This document shows positions 36,604-45,052 of a stretch of DNA of 64,000 nt, piece after piece. Source of the DNA: Paenibacillus sp. HGH0039 (GTDB lineage Bacteria; Bacillota; Bacilli; Paenibacillales; NBRC-103111); the NCBI RefSeq assembly GCF_000411255.1, contig NZ_KE150412.1, positions 2,404,310-2,468,309 of the forward strand, read 5' to 3'. Below the pieces are notes generated by a model. That model was not told the origin of the DNA. It ran no database searches and saw nothing but the letters and a program-made list of their open reading frames with translations. Made by a program: the position numbers and the translations under genes. Position 1 is the stretch's first letter. Each line of letters opens with the position of its first letter.

Positions 36604-36828
36604 GCGGCGATACGGTTCAACGTAATTGATCTTAAACTAAGAGAACGTGAGTTATTGTGTCTATTAGTTGCTCAATATGGCATTTTGGATAGCCGAACAT
36701 TGTCTAAGTCCCAAGAGATTGACAATTTGATCAACCAGTCTAATAAATGTGTCGTTCAAAATAAAAAGCCGATTGCTGAGGGGCAATCGACGCTTGAAGC
36801 GAGAAACTTTCCAGGTCACTCACCTTAA
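36604..36828 (+). pseudogene. Spo0E-like aspartyl-phosphate phosphatase, start codon missing or unusual
   Basis: A plus-strand frame, open from 36604 to the TAA at 36826, encodes IDLKLRERELLCLLVAQYG, then a short turn, then LSKSQEIDNLINQ. This helix-turn-helix with the SQE(I/L)D signature is diagnostic of the Spo0E family, which dephosphorylates Spo0A~P and delays sporulation. No ATG, GTG or TTG lies before the first helix; only ATT at 36625 or an internal TTG at 36652 is available. It may be a decayed copy or use a rare start. The tail overlaps the terminator of the permease gene on the other strand. Confidence 0.5.
36762..36789 (-). terminator. Terminator of the purine permease gene
   Basis: CGATTGC / GCAATCG stem with a six-base loop; on the minus strand GGCTTTTTATTTTG follows. 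Confidence 0.7.
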
Positions 36829-36930
36829 TATCCTAGAATAGGTGCCCGACTCGGACTCCAGTGGATGGCCGCCCGTTTTGCGACGCCGATTATCGGGCTC
36901 CGGGAGCTGCCTCCCGTGCGGTTTCCCTGT

Positions 36931-38217
36931 TTAATGTACGAACACGGCGGAAGCCACGAAGTTCAGGACAAAGAGCGCGGCAATCGCGTACAGCAGAGGC
37001 GAGCATTTTCTCCACTGGCCGATGGCCGCCTTCGTCAGAGGATACGCGATGAAGCCGAAAGCGAGACCGTCCGCGATGCTGGACGTCAGCGGAATGCACA
37101 CCACGATGAGAAACGCGGGCAAATATTCCGAGAAATCGTTGAATGGAATATCCTTCACGCTCATCATCATCAGCGCTCCGATAATCATGAGCACCGGCGC
37201 GACGGCGTTGCCGGGAATCAGCCCGATGACGGGCAGCGCCAGGGCGGAGAGCAAGAACAGGACCGCCGTTACGAGCGGAGGGACGCCTGTCCGGCCGCCT
37301 TCGGAAATGCCGGAGGTGCTTTCGGCCGAAGCGATGGTCGGACTGGTCCCGAAGAAGCCGGATACGATCGTGGACACCGCCACGACCCGGTAAGCCTTCG
37401 GGAACTTTTCCTTATCCGGCAGCATGCCGCTGAGCAGACCCATGTTCTCGAACAGGACGATCATCGTCATGGAAAAGACCGCGATCCAGAACGGAATCTG
37501 CATGACGCTGAAATCGGCGGCTCCCAGGACTTGCCCGTAAGCCTTCAGATCGACCGCTTTATCGGCCACATCTCCTGTTCCTGCGAGTCCGAGCGTCAGC
37601 AAGCTCGTAAACCCGATTCCGATGAGCAGGCTTCCTTTTATGTTGCGGACAAACAGCATGAACGTAACTGCCAATCCGATAAGCGTCGCCAGCGTGACCG
37701 GACTCGTAAAACTGCCGAGTGCCACGTAATTGACGGAATCAGGCTGAATGATTTGGCCTTTCTGAAGGCCGATAAACGTAAGCATGAGGCCGATTCCCGC
37801 GGTAATCCCGTGCTTCAGCGAAGCGGGTACCGCCGATAAAATTTTGCCGCCGAACGAAGAGACGCTCGCAAGCAGGAAAATGACACCCGACACGACGACA
37901 ACGGCAAGCGCCTGCTGCCAGGAAAGTCCCAGCGACTGGACGATCGTGTAGGTAAAGAACGCGTTCAGCCCCATGCCGGGGATGACAATAATAGGCGCAT
38001 TCGCCCATAGGGCCATCATCAGACAGCCGATAACGGTCGCCGCAATGGTGGCAAGCACTCCCGCGCTCAGCGGCATTCCCGTATCCTGCAGGATAAGGGG
38101 ATTGACGAGCATAATGTACGCACTCGTAAAGAACGAGGTGAGACCTGCCATCAGCTCTCTTTTCCACGTCGTCCCGTGGGCTTCCAATTGAAAATACCGG
38201 TTAAGACCCCGAATCAC
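36931..38217 (-). CDS. NCS2-family purine permease (AzgA/PbuG type)
   Basis: This 428-residue protein with about 13 membrane segments has AzgA-type motifs (NPLILQDTGMP, VIPGMGLNAFFTYTIV, GTSPTIASAESTSGISEGGRTG). The family imports adenine, guanine and hypoxanthine. Translation starts at GTG 38217 with GGAGG seven bases upstream. It follows the deaminase gene after 51 bases on the same strand, so both may be transcribed from the DeoR-type promoter upstream of that gene. Confidence 0.92.
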   Translation of the reverse strand: MIRGLNRYFQLEAHGTTWKRELMAGLTSFFTSAYIMLVNPLILQDTGMPLSAGVLATIAATVIGCLMMALWANAPIIVIPGMGLNAFFTYTIVQSLGLSWQQALAVVVVSGVIFLLASVSSFGGKILSAVPASLKHGITAGIGLMLTFIGLQKGQIIQPDSVNYVALGSFTSPVTLATLIGLAVTFMLFVRNIKGSLLIGIGFTSLLTLGLAGTGDVADKAVDLKAYGQVLGAADFSVMQIPFWIAVFSMTMIVLFENMGLLSGMLPDKEKFPKAYRVVAVSTIVSGFFGTSPTIASAESTSGISEGGRTGVPPLVTAVLFLLSALALPVIGLIPGNAVAPVLMIIGALMMMSVKDIPFNDFSEYLPAFLIVVCIPLTSSIADGLAFGFIAYPLTKAAIGQWRKCSPLLYAIAALFVLNFVASAVFVH

Positions 38218-38268
38218 TTCTATTCCTCCACTCTGCCCCGTCAGTCAACCGCAGTCCGCGCAGCGGAT

Positions 38269-39582
38269 TTAGCGCAGCTTAGCCTGCAGACGGTTGGCCT
38301 CCGCCAAGATCTTTTCTTCGTCGATCGTCAGGCAGCTTCCGTCGCGCACAACGGCTGCTCCGCCGACATACACATCGCAGACGTCACGTCCGCTTGCGGC
38401 GTAGAGCAGATGCGAAAACGCCTGTTCCAGCGGCTGAAGATGCGGCTTGTCGGACGGATCGATGGTGATAAAATCCGCCTTCTTCCCCGGCTCCAGCGAT
38501 CCCGTATGGCCCATGCCGATAACATCGGCTCCGACACGTGTAGCCAGCGCCAGCACCGTTTCGGCGGGAAGCTTGCTCGCGTCTTTGTAAATCCCTTTCT
38601 GCAGCAGGGCCGCTGTCCTCATCTCCTCGAACATATCGAGGTTGTTGTTGGACGCGGTGCTGTCCGTGGCGATGCCGACCTTGACTCCCGCTTCCAGAAG
38701 CGCGGCAACATCCGCCACTCCCGATCCCAGCTTCAAGTTGCTGATGGGATTATGAGCCACCCGTACATCATATTGATGAAGAATCGCTCTTTCTTCCTCA
38801 TTAAGAACGACTCCGTGAGCCATCACAGTCGGCCGGTCGAACAGGCCCAGGCGTCGAAGGTGCTCCACGGGACGCACGCCGTAGCGGCTCTCGATGTCGC
38901 GGATCTCCAGATCCGTCTCCGACACGTGGATGTGCACCATCAGGCCGTTCTCGGCCGCGATCCGCGCGCTTTCCTCCAGCGCCGCCGGTGTGCACGCATA
39001 CGGGCTGTGGGGCGCAACCATCGTCGTCAGACGTCCGTCAGCGAACGTGCGGAACCGTTTCGCGAACCGCTCTGCGCCGGCGATGTTGTCCCGCTGCTGC
39101 CGCTCCGTGCCCAGGCTGAAAATCGTATGCGAGAATGCGCCGCGGATGCCCGTATCGGCGATTTCCTGCATGATGCCGTCCAGGTCGATGCCGTTCGGAT
39201 TGAACATATCCGAGAAAGTCGTCGTACCCGACTTCAGCATCTCCAGAATGCCGAGCCGGGTGCTCACAGACGCGATCTCCGGCGTAAACTTGGCTTCCAT
39301 CGGCCAAATCTTCGTCTCCAGCCACGGCTTCAGCAGCATATCGTCGCCGATTCCCCGCAGGATGGTCATCACGATATGGGAGTGGACATTGACGAGGCCG
39401 GGCATAACCCATTTGCCGCCCAGATCGACGACCCGGTCCGCCGCGGCCAGCCGCTGTTCGGAATGATCGCCGATGTAATCGATCGTGTCGCCGCTGACGG
39501 CCATCAATCCGCTTTTGTACTGCCGGCTGCTTTCATCCATCGTAAAAAAGTGACCGTTCACATAGGCTGTATTCAAAACCAT
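38269..39582 (-). CDS. mtaD: 5-methylthioadenosine/S-adenosylhomocysteine deaminase-type amidohydrolase
   Basis: This 437-residue amidohydrolase has the metal motif NVHSHIV, the substrate-site HIHVSE, VMAHGV and the ATDSTASNN aspartate, which define the MTA/SAH deaminase branch of ATZ/TRZ-type deaminases. It converts MTA, SAH or adenosine-like compounds to inosine forms, which a phosphorylase can then split. GGAGAG is directly before ATG 39582 and eight bases before an in-frame TTG at 39576, so the true start may be the TTG. A strong promoter with a DeoR-type element lies upstream. Confidence 0.85.
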   Translation of the reverse strand: MVLNTAYVNGHFFTMDESSRQYKSGLMAVSGDTIDYIGDHSEQRLAAADRVVDLGGKWVMPGLVNVHSHIVMTILRGIGDDMLLKPWLETKIWPMEAKFTPEIASVSTRLGILEMLKSGTTTFSDMFNPNGIDLDGIMQEIADTGIRGAFSHTIFSLGTERQQRDNIAGAERFAKRFRTFADGRLTTMVAPHSPYACTPAALEESARIAAENGLMVHIHVSETDLEIRDIESRYGVRPVEHLRRLGLFDRPTVMAHGVVLNEEERAILHQYDVRVAHNPISNLKLGSGVADVAALLEAGVKVGIATDSTASNNNLDMFEEMRTAALLQKGIYKDASKLPAETVLALATRVGADVIGMGHTGSLEPGKKADFITIDPSDKPHLQPLEQAFSHLLYAASGRDVCDVYVGGAAVVRDGSCLTIDEEKILAEANRLQAKLR

Positions 39583-39673
39583 CTCTCCAGACTTGTCTAA
39601 GTTGTAGAAAAAGGTAAGGCATGAAACCCGCTGTCAGGGGCTAGTATTTGTGAAACCGGAATACATTACACCT

Positions 39674-39702
39674 ATTATAGGTTCGACATGAACATATGTA
39701 AA
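39674..39702 (-). promoter_or_regulatory. mtaD promoter with a DeoR-type element
   Basis: On the minus strand TTTACA (complement of 39697-39702) and TATAAT (complement of 39674-39679) are 17 bases apart. ATGAACATATGTAAA at 39688-39702 is identical to the element in the deoC promoter and occupies the same position relative to -35 and -10. Confidence 0.75.
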
Positions 39703-39856
39703 TATTAATTTGAAATTTATTTTATATCTGTCTATTCTATTTTTATGCCGTCCTTCTTGCACAACGTTCCGCTCCCTTTTCCGGGCGCAAAAAAGAACCC
39801 TGGACGGCAATATCCAGGATTCCTTGAAGAGAACCGGGCAGGCGGTCGGACTCGCT

Positions 39857-40690
39857 CTACAGGTCGCTGCGGCCGATGATGCCTTTGATCAGCGCTATGA
39901 AATTAGCGCGCACCATCTCGGTCGTCTCCATGACTTCCGCATGGGAAAGCGGCTGCTCCAGGATGCCCGCGGCCATGTTGGAAATGCAGGAGATGCCCAG
40001 CACTTCAAGCCCCGCATAGCTCGCGGCGATTGCCTCCGGCACGGTAGACATGCCTACCGCGTCTCCTCCGAGCGCCCGCACCATGCGGATTTCGGCCGGC
40101 GTTTCGTACGAAGGGCCCGTAAGGCCCGCGTATACGCCTTCTTTCAGGCTCATGTTCAGCGAGCCGGCGGTTTCGCGCGCCGCTTCGCGCAGTCTTTTCG
40201 AGTAAGCCTCCGACATATCGGGAAAGCGCGGACCGAGCTGCGCGTCGCTCGGTCCAATCAGCGGATTGGACGCCATCAGGTTGATGTGATCGGAGATCAG
40301 CATCAGATCCCCCGGTTCCAGGCTTACGTCGACCCCGCCCGCGGCATTGGTCAGGAGAAGCGTCTTCACGCCGAGCTGCCTCATGACGAAAACGGGAAAG
40401 ACGACCTTATTCATGGCGTATCCTTCGTAATAGTGAAAGCGTCCCTGCATGGCGACAACCGGCTTGCCTTGCAGCATTCCGCATACGAGCCGGCCGGCAT
40501 GTCCCTCAACCGTCGATACCGGGAAGCCGGGAATCTCGTGATAAGGAATAACGACCGGATTCTCGATTTCATCGGCGAGAACGCCGAGGCCAGAACCGAG
40601 AATAAGGCCGACCTGCGGCGTAAACGATAACTTGTCCTTAATATAGGCAGCCGCCTGCGATACGTGGTTAGTCTGTGTTGTCTGTGTCAT
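39857..40690 (-). CDS. punA: Purine-nucleoside phosphorylase (PNP I, trimeric type)
   Basis: This 277-residue enzyme has the trimeric PNP signatures (LGSGLGVLADEI, GRFHYYEGYAM, LLLTNAAGGV, GPSYETPAEIRM, VGMSTVPEAIAA). It cleaves inosine and guanosine with phosphate and complements the hexameric DeoD further left. The ATG at 40690 was chosen because an AGGGGGA site lies upstream; the open frame continues 35 codons into the deoR gene. It follows deoR on the same strand, 76 bases after its stop codon. Confidence 0.93.
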   Translation of the reverse strand: MTQTTQTNHVSQAAAYIKDKLSFTPQVGLILGSGLGVLADEIENPVVIPYHEIPGFPVSTVEGHAGRLVCGMLQGKPVVAMQGRFHYYEGYAMNKVVFPVFVMRQLGVKTLLLTNAAGGVDVSLEPGDLMLISDHINLMASNPLIGPSDAQLGPRFPDMSEAYSKRLREAARETAGSLNMSLKEGVYAGLTGPSYETPAEIRMVRALGGDAVGMSTVPEAIAASYAGLEVLGISCISNMAAGILEQPLSHAEVMETTEMVRANFIALIKGIIGRSDL

Positions 40691-40766
40691 CTCGTGAAGT
40701 CCCCCTGGTTTGCTGCGGTACAAGACAGCCCGGCCGGGGCGCGCCGCGTATCCTGCGGGCCCGCCG

Positions 40767-41732
40767 TCAGGCTGTTGCCGTCTGCCCGCCGTCATGTTTG
40801 GCGATGAGCGCTTTGGCCGTCATCTGGTCGGTGATGAGCGTATTCGCATAGCCGCCGCGGAGCGCGCCGTAAATGGCGTTTACCTTTCTCATTCCGCCGG
40901 CTACGAGAATCGCCTGTTCTTTCTCCTTTAAATCCTCCAGCTCGATGCCGATGGTGCGGTCGTTCAGGCTGGTATGGCAGATCTGCCCTTTATCGTCGAA
41001 ATATCGCGAGCAAATGTCGCCCACGGCTCTGCTCTGAATAATCTCCAAATCTTCCTCGGTCATGTAATTGGACTGGATCAGCACCGATTCGGCATCCGGC
41101 AGCCCGACCGTAAAGATCGCGATATTGGCCAGCTTCCCGAGATCCAGCACGCGGCGGATATGCCGGTCGGACTGAATCGCCTGCTTGACCAGACTGTGAT
41201 CGACGATAGCCGGGAGATAGAGGAAATACGGCGTAACGTGAAACGCCCGGCTGAACAGATAGATGATTTCAGACGGAGAGATCGTAATGTCCGCATGGCT
41301 CACGCCTCCGTTCAGCTGCACGACGCGGGAATCCGTCAGCCCCTTCTGCTGAAGGTTCGCCGCCACCTGATACATCGTGGTTCCCCACGAAGCCCCGATA
41401 ATATCTTTGTCTTTTACCGTGGTCATCAAGTACTGCGCGGCCGCTTCGCCGATAAATTTCTTGACGATTTCGTCGTCATAAGTCGGTACGAAAGCGACCA
41501 CCGCTTTTTTCAAATGAAACTTCTCCCGTAAGGTAACCGCAAGAGCCTCGCAATCTTCCGAGGGGTCCGCGATGTGAATCTTCACGATTCCTTCTGTCTT
41601 GGCCTGCTGCAGCAGACGCGACACGGTCGGACGGGATAAGCCGAGCATTTGCGCAATCTGGTTCTGATTATAGTCCAGCTGGTAGTATAATTTAGCTACC
41701 TCGATAATCTTTCTGAGCTTTTCATCTTCCAT
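40767..41732 (-). CDS. deoR: DeoR, SorC-type repressor of nucleoside genes
   Basis: This 321-residue protein has an N-terminal helix-turn-helix (YNQNQIAQMLGLSRPTVSRLLQQAK) and a SorC-type sugar-phosphate-binding domain (GVSHADITISPSE, AVGDICSRYF, NDRTIGIELEDL). It closely resembles the B. subtilis DeoR, which responds to deoxyribose 5-phosphate. It precedes punA on the same strand. Shared TGAAC/GTTCA elements stand upstream of deoC, mtaD and deoR itself, which fits a small DeoR regulon. Confidence 0.92.
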   Translation of the reverse strand: MEDEKLRKIIEVAKLYYQLDYNQNQIAQMLGLSRPTVSRLLQQAKTEGIVKIHIADPSEDCEALAVTLREKFHLKKAVVAFVPTYDDEIVKKFIGEAAAQYLMTTVKDKDIIGASWGTTMYQVAANLQQKGLTDSRVVQLNGGVSHADITISPSEIIYLFSRAFHVTPYFLYLPAIVDHSLVKQAIQSDRHIRRVLDLGKLANIAIFTVGLPDAESVLIQSNYMTEEDLEIIQSRAVGDICSRYFDDKGQICHTSLNDRTIGIELEDLKEKEQAILVAGGMRKVNAIYGALRGGYANTLITDQMTAKALIAKHDGGQTATA

Positions 41733-41761
41733 TGGAGCTTTTCCCTGCCTCGCATTATGAA

Positions 41762-41773
41762 ATTATGTTCAAT
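41762..41773 (-). promoter_or_regulatory. DeoR-type half site in front of deoR
   Basis: ATTATGTTCAAT shares AATTATGTTCA with the upstream arm of the deoC control region (30452-30462) and lies 30-41 bases before the deoR start, so deoR may be autoregulated. Confidence 0.5.
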
Positions 41774-41960
41774 ATAAAAGTGACATCATTTCATTCCCTG
41801 AGTATAAAACATCCTTTTATGAAAATCAATCCAATCCAGGCCGGAAATGAATGAAGATGAGCGTGAATTCAGTAAGCACTTCTCTTCATTATACCATTTT
41901 TGAGAGCGTTTACGGCGGCGTCCGTGCACAAATTGACAAACTATGTTCGCTATACCTCTA

Positions 41961-41989
41961 TTGTTGCCCCCAAAGGCTCATGTTACAAT
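41961..41989 (+). promoter_or_regulatory. Probable promoter of the secreted nucleotidase gene
   Basis: TTGTTG (-35) and TACAAT (-10) are 17 bases apart, ending 30 bases before the TTG start at 42019. Confidence 0.5.
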
Positions 41990-42018
41990 GGGTCTACTTT
42001 TGTTAAGGGGGAATTCTT

Positions 42019-43896
42019 TTGTTCAAAGGCAAATTTGTTTCGGCTTTATCTGTAAGCGCAATCATATCTTCTATTCTGGCCACTTCGATTTACGCCCAGA
42101 CGGCACCACAGCTCAGCCATACCGACTGGATGCAAAAGAAAGCGATCATCGAAGGCTACGAAGGCGGCGGCCTGGCGCTGGACCGCAGTGTTTCGACAGC
42201 GGAGCTCGCTACGATTCTCGCCCGTTCCAAGGGAGCTTCTCTGACGACGGACGCTTCGATTTCCCACTGGGCTTCGGCTTCCCTGTCCTGGGCCAAAAAA
42301 CAGGGACTGCTGAGCGAACCGGAAGTAAAAACGCCGGACGCCGTACTCAGCGCCGCAGCCGTTACCGAAATCGCCAAGAAAGCCGGGTACGACATCAAAC
42401 TGACGGCCGGTGCCGACTCCGTATCCCGGAAAGATTTTCTGCAGGCCCTCGGCCAAGCCATCACCTTACATATTACGATCGGACACACCAACGACGTTCA
42501 CGGACATATCGAAGAAAACAAATCGCTGAAAGAGTTCGGCTACGCTAAAATCGCAACGCTCGTGAAAGAAATGCGGGCGGAAAACCCTAATTTCATGCTG
42601 ATGGATGCGGGCGACACTTTCCAGGGAACCGTCTTCGCCAATCTGTTCAAGGGCGAGTCCATCGTGCCGCTTCTGAACTACCTCGATTACGACGCGCAGG
42701 CGGCGGGCAACCATGAATTCGACTTCGGCTACGAGCAGCTGCTCAAGCTCAAAGGCATGGTCGATCACCCGATCATTTCTTCCAACGTGTTCAAAAAAGA
42801 AGACGGCACGGAGCTGCTCCAGCCGGTGCATTATACCGAAATCGGCGGCAAGAAATTCGCCATCCTCGGCTTTACGACCGCGGATACACCGATCGTGACT
42901 CATCCGGACAACGTGAAGGCGCTGGAGTTCAAGGACCCGATCGAAGTAGCGAAACAGCTTGTGCCCGAGCTGAAAAAGAAAGTCGATCACGTCATCGTCG
43001 TCTGCCACAACGGCATCGAAGTCGACCGCGAAATGGCGAAGACGGTTCCCGGCATCGACCTGATCATCGGCGGCCACTCCCACACCCAGCTGACGAAGCC
43101 GGAGCTCGTAAACGGCACGTACATCGTACAGGACTGGGAATACGGCAAGTCGATGGGCCGCGCGGACTTGTACTATTACAACAAGGAACTTGTCGGCTTT
43201 ACCGGCGGCCTGATCGAGTATGACGAGAAAGTAGAGCCCGATGCCGAGATGGCGAAGCTGGTTAAAGATATCGTCGGCCGTGTAGACGGACAGCTTGATG
43301 TGAAAATCGCCAAAACCGACGTTCAGCTTGACGGAGAACGCACCCTCGTACGCGCGAAGGAAACCAATCTCGGCAACCTGATCGCCGATGCCATGCTCGC
43401 CAAAACGAAGACGATCGGCGGACAGGAAGCCGATGTTGCGCTTATTAACGGCGGCGGTATCCGGACCCAGGTGAAAGCCGGAGACATCACGAAGAAAAAT
43501 CTGTACGACGTGCTCCCGTTCCCGAACACTCTTGTCGTCCTGGAGCTTACAGGCAGCGAGCTGAGAGCGGCACTCGAAAACGGAGTCGGCAAAGTGGAGA
43601 GTGGCGAAGGGCGCTTCCCGCAAATCGGCGGCATGACGTTCACTTACAACCGCAGCAAGCCTGCCGGCGAAAGAGTGGTGGAGCTGAAAGTGAAAGGCGA
43701 GCCGGTTGATCCGGACAAGACCTACAAGCTGGCTACGAATGACTTCATCGCGGCCGGCGGTGACGGCTATGCCATGATGAAGGATAAGAAAGTGTTCGAC
43801 TCCGGCTTCACGCTTTACGATGTCGTGGAAGAAGCCTTGATCAAGCAGGGAACCGTTAATCCGAAGGTCGAAGGACGTATCGTCGAAGTAAAATAA
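42019..43896 (+). CDS. Secreted 5'-nucleotidase/UDP-sugar hydrolase with N-terminal SLH-like segment
   Basis: This 625-residue protein starts at TTG with AAGGGGG eight bases upstream. A signal peptide (about 1-26) is followed by degenerate SLH-like repeats (about 30-150), the metallophosphatase domain (GHTNDVHGH from residue 155, GNHEFDFG, GGHSHTQ) and the 5'-nucleotidase C-terminal domain (NGGGIR, NDFIAAGGDGY). It would release nucleosides from nucleotides outside the cell. Divergent from deoR, it fits with nucleoside import and salvage. The SLH-like part may retain it on the cell wall. Confidence 0.92.
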   Translation: MFKGKFVSALSVSAIISSILATSIYAQTAPQLSHTDWMQKKAIIEGYEGGGLALDRSVSTAELATILARSKGASLTTDASISHWASASLSWAKKQGLLSEPEVKTPDAVLSAAAVTEIAKKAGYDIKLTAGADSVSRKDFLQALGQAITLHITIGHTNDVHGHIEENKSLKEFGYAKIATLVKEMRAENPNFMLMDAGDTFQGTVFANLFKGESIVPLLNYLDYDAQAAGNHEFDFGYEQLLKLKGMVDHPIISSNVFKKEDGTELLQPVHYTEIGGKKFAILGFTTADTPIVTHPDNVKALEFKDPIEVAKQLVPELKKKVDHVIVVCHNGIEVDREMAKTVPGIDLIIGGHSHTQLTKPELVNGTYIVQDWEYGKSMGRADLYYYNKELVGFTGGLIEYDEKVEPDAEMAKLVKDIVGRVDGQLDVKIAKTDVQLDGERTLVRAKETNLGNLIADAMLAKTKTIGGQEADVALINGGGIRTQVKAGDITKKNLYDVLPFPNTLVVLELTGSELRAALENGVGKVESGEGRFPQIGGMTFTYNRSKPAGERVVELKVKGEPVDPDKTYKLATNDFIAAGGDGYAMMKDKKVFDSGFTLYDVVEEALIKQGTVNPKVEGRIVEVK

Positions 43897-43931
43897 GAGC
43901 GGCACGCTGCCCGACCGGTTAGCGGCTTGCA

Positions 43932-43980
43932 AAAAAAAGAAAGGCCCGCAGAATTTCCCGTCTGCGGGCCTTTCTTTTTT
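43932..43980. terminator. Bidirectional terminator between the nucleotidase and VOC genes
   Basis: A long perfect stem (AAAGAAAGGCCCGCAGA with its complement) with eight-base loop is flanked by A and T runs, serving both converging genes. Confidence 0.95.
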
Positions 43981-43985
43981 ACCGG

Positions 43986-44390
43986 TCAGATCCCTTTCGT
44001 ATCCCTCAGTTCGATAATCGTTCCTTCGGGCGCCGTCAGCTTGCACAGCTTCCCGTTCTCTACCGTATAAATTTCCCGGCCGTTTTTAAGCCTGAACTCC
44101 GCTCCGGAATCCTTCAAACGGCGGACCTCTTCTTCAAGATCCTCGGTCCATAGACAAAAATGAACGATTCCCCGCGAACTCGTATTCACCGGCTGAAGCT
44201 CTTCACCGGCCTTGCCGGTTTGCAGCTCGATATAAAACTCGCCGAGCCGCAGCCAGGAATTATAAGCCCGTGTATGAAAATCAGGCGTTTCCTGCACAAC
44301 CTCGAAGCCGAGCGCATCCCGGTAAAATGCGAGTGATTGTTCATAACAGCTCGTCTGAATGCAGATATGGTGGATAACTTTTGCGGACAT
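43986..44390 (-). CDS. VOC/glyoxalase-family protein
   Basis: This 134-residue protein is a single VOC module (VIHHICIQTSCYEQSLAFYRDALGFEVVQ, IVHFCLWTEDLEEEV, GTIIELRD). Metal ligands would be His, Glu and a late Glu. The ATG at 44390 has AAAGGAG nine bases upstream. Glyoxalase-type lyase or dioxygenase activity is possible; substrate is unknown. It is convergent with the nucleotidase gene. Confidence 0.82.
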   Translation of the reverse strand: MSAKVIHHICIQTSCYEQSLAFYRDALGFEVVQETPDFHTRAYNSWLRLGEFYIELQTGKAGEELQPVNTSSRGIVHFCLWTEDLEEEVRRLKDSGAEFRLKNGREIYTVENGKLCKLTAPEGTIIELRDTKGI

Positions 44391-44560
44391 GACGCGATTC
44401 TCCTTTGCGGCCTGCTTATGGATGTGTGTATGTGTACAGGCTGTGCACAAACCCGATAGTAATCCATCTTTAGGATCGCCGCAATGTTTTATCCCGGTAA
44501 ACGGAACAGAACAAGCCGCCGTCTGTAACCTGCAGGCGGCAGCTTGTTTTGCACCATCTT

Positions 44561-44857
44561 CTACACCTTTACCGCCTCGGCCGCATAAACTTTCACATCC
44601 AGCGGAGCAGCAAGAAATTCGCCGGCTTTGCCGGTGAAAGCCTTGAAATGAGCGCTGGAATTGTGGCTGGCCACAGCCTGCTCATCTTTCCAGACCTCCA
44701 CCATCGTGTAGGCATGCTCCTTCTCCGCATGTTTGTACAGATCATACGAAACGTTGCCGCCCTCGCCTCTCGAAGCTTCCACGAGCGGAAGAATTTCTTT
44801 CAGAAACGCCTCGTCTTTGCCCGGCTGCAGCCGCATGGCCGCGTGAATAATAATCAT
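44561..44857 (-). CDS. ABM-domain monooxygenase (YgiN-like)
   Basis: This 98-residue protein is a ferredoxin-like antibiotic biosynthesis monooxygenase domain (MIIIHAAMRLQPGKDEAFL, YTMVEVWKDEQAVASHNSSAHFKAF). Relatives act as cofactor-free quinol monooxygenases or stress proteins. It stands upstream of a VOC gene and downstream of the HpaB-type gene on the same strand, which suggests a shared link to phenolic or quinone metabolism, but the gaps are long enough for separate transcription. Confidence 0.85.
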   Translation of the reverse strand: MIIIHAAMRLQPGKDEAFLKEILPLVEASRGEGGNVSYDLYKHAEKEHAYTMVEVWKDEQAVASHNSSAHFKAFTGKAGEFLAAPLDVKVYAAEAVKV

Positions 44858-45052
44858 GACAGGTTATCCTCCTCGTAGGTTAGACAGCCTTTCCCCGCAG
44901 GGGGCTCTCTTGTATGTTTTCCAAACGTTAGCCCTCTTAATTAATTCAACAATAAAATATTCATCTATAAATAATATAAAAGAAAAAAGACCGAAAAGCA
45001 AAAAAAAGCCCCGGCCCGAGCCGAAACTTTTTTCAACTTTTACCGGCAAAAC

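Noticed and set aside
41901-41914. cre-like TGAGAGCGTTTACG upstream of the nucleotidase gene
   Set aside because: Two of the defined cre positions do not match and the position is about 50 bases before the -35 box; too weak to call.
42466-44046. 526-residue frame opposite the nucleotidase gene
   Set aside because: Antisense shadow of a gene with clear 5'-nucleotidase motifs.
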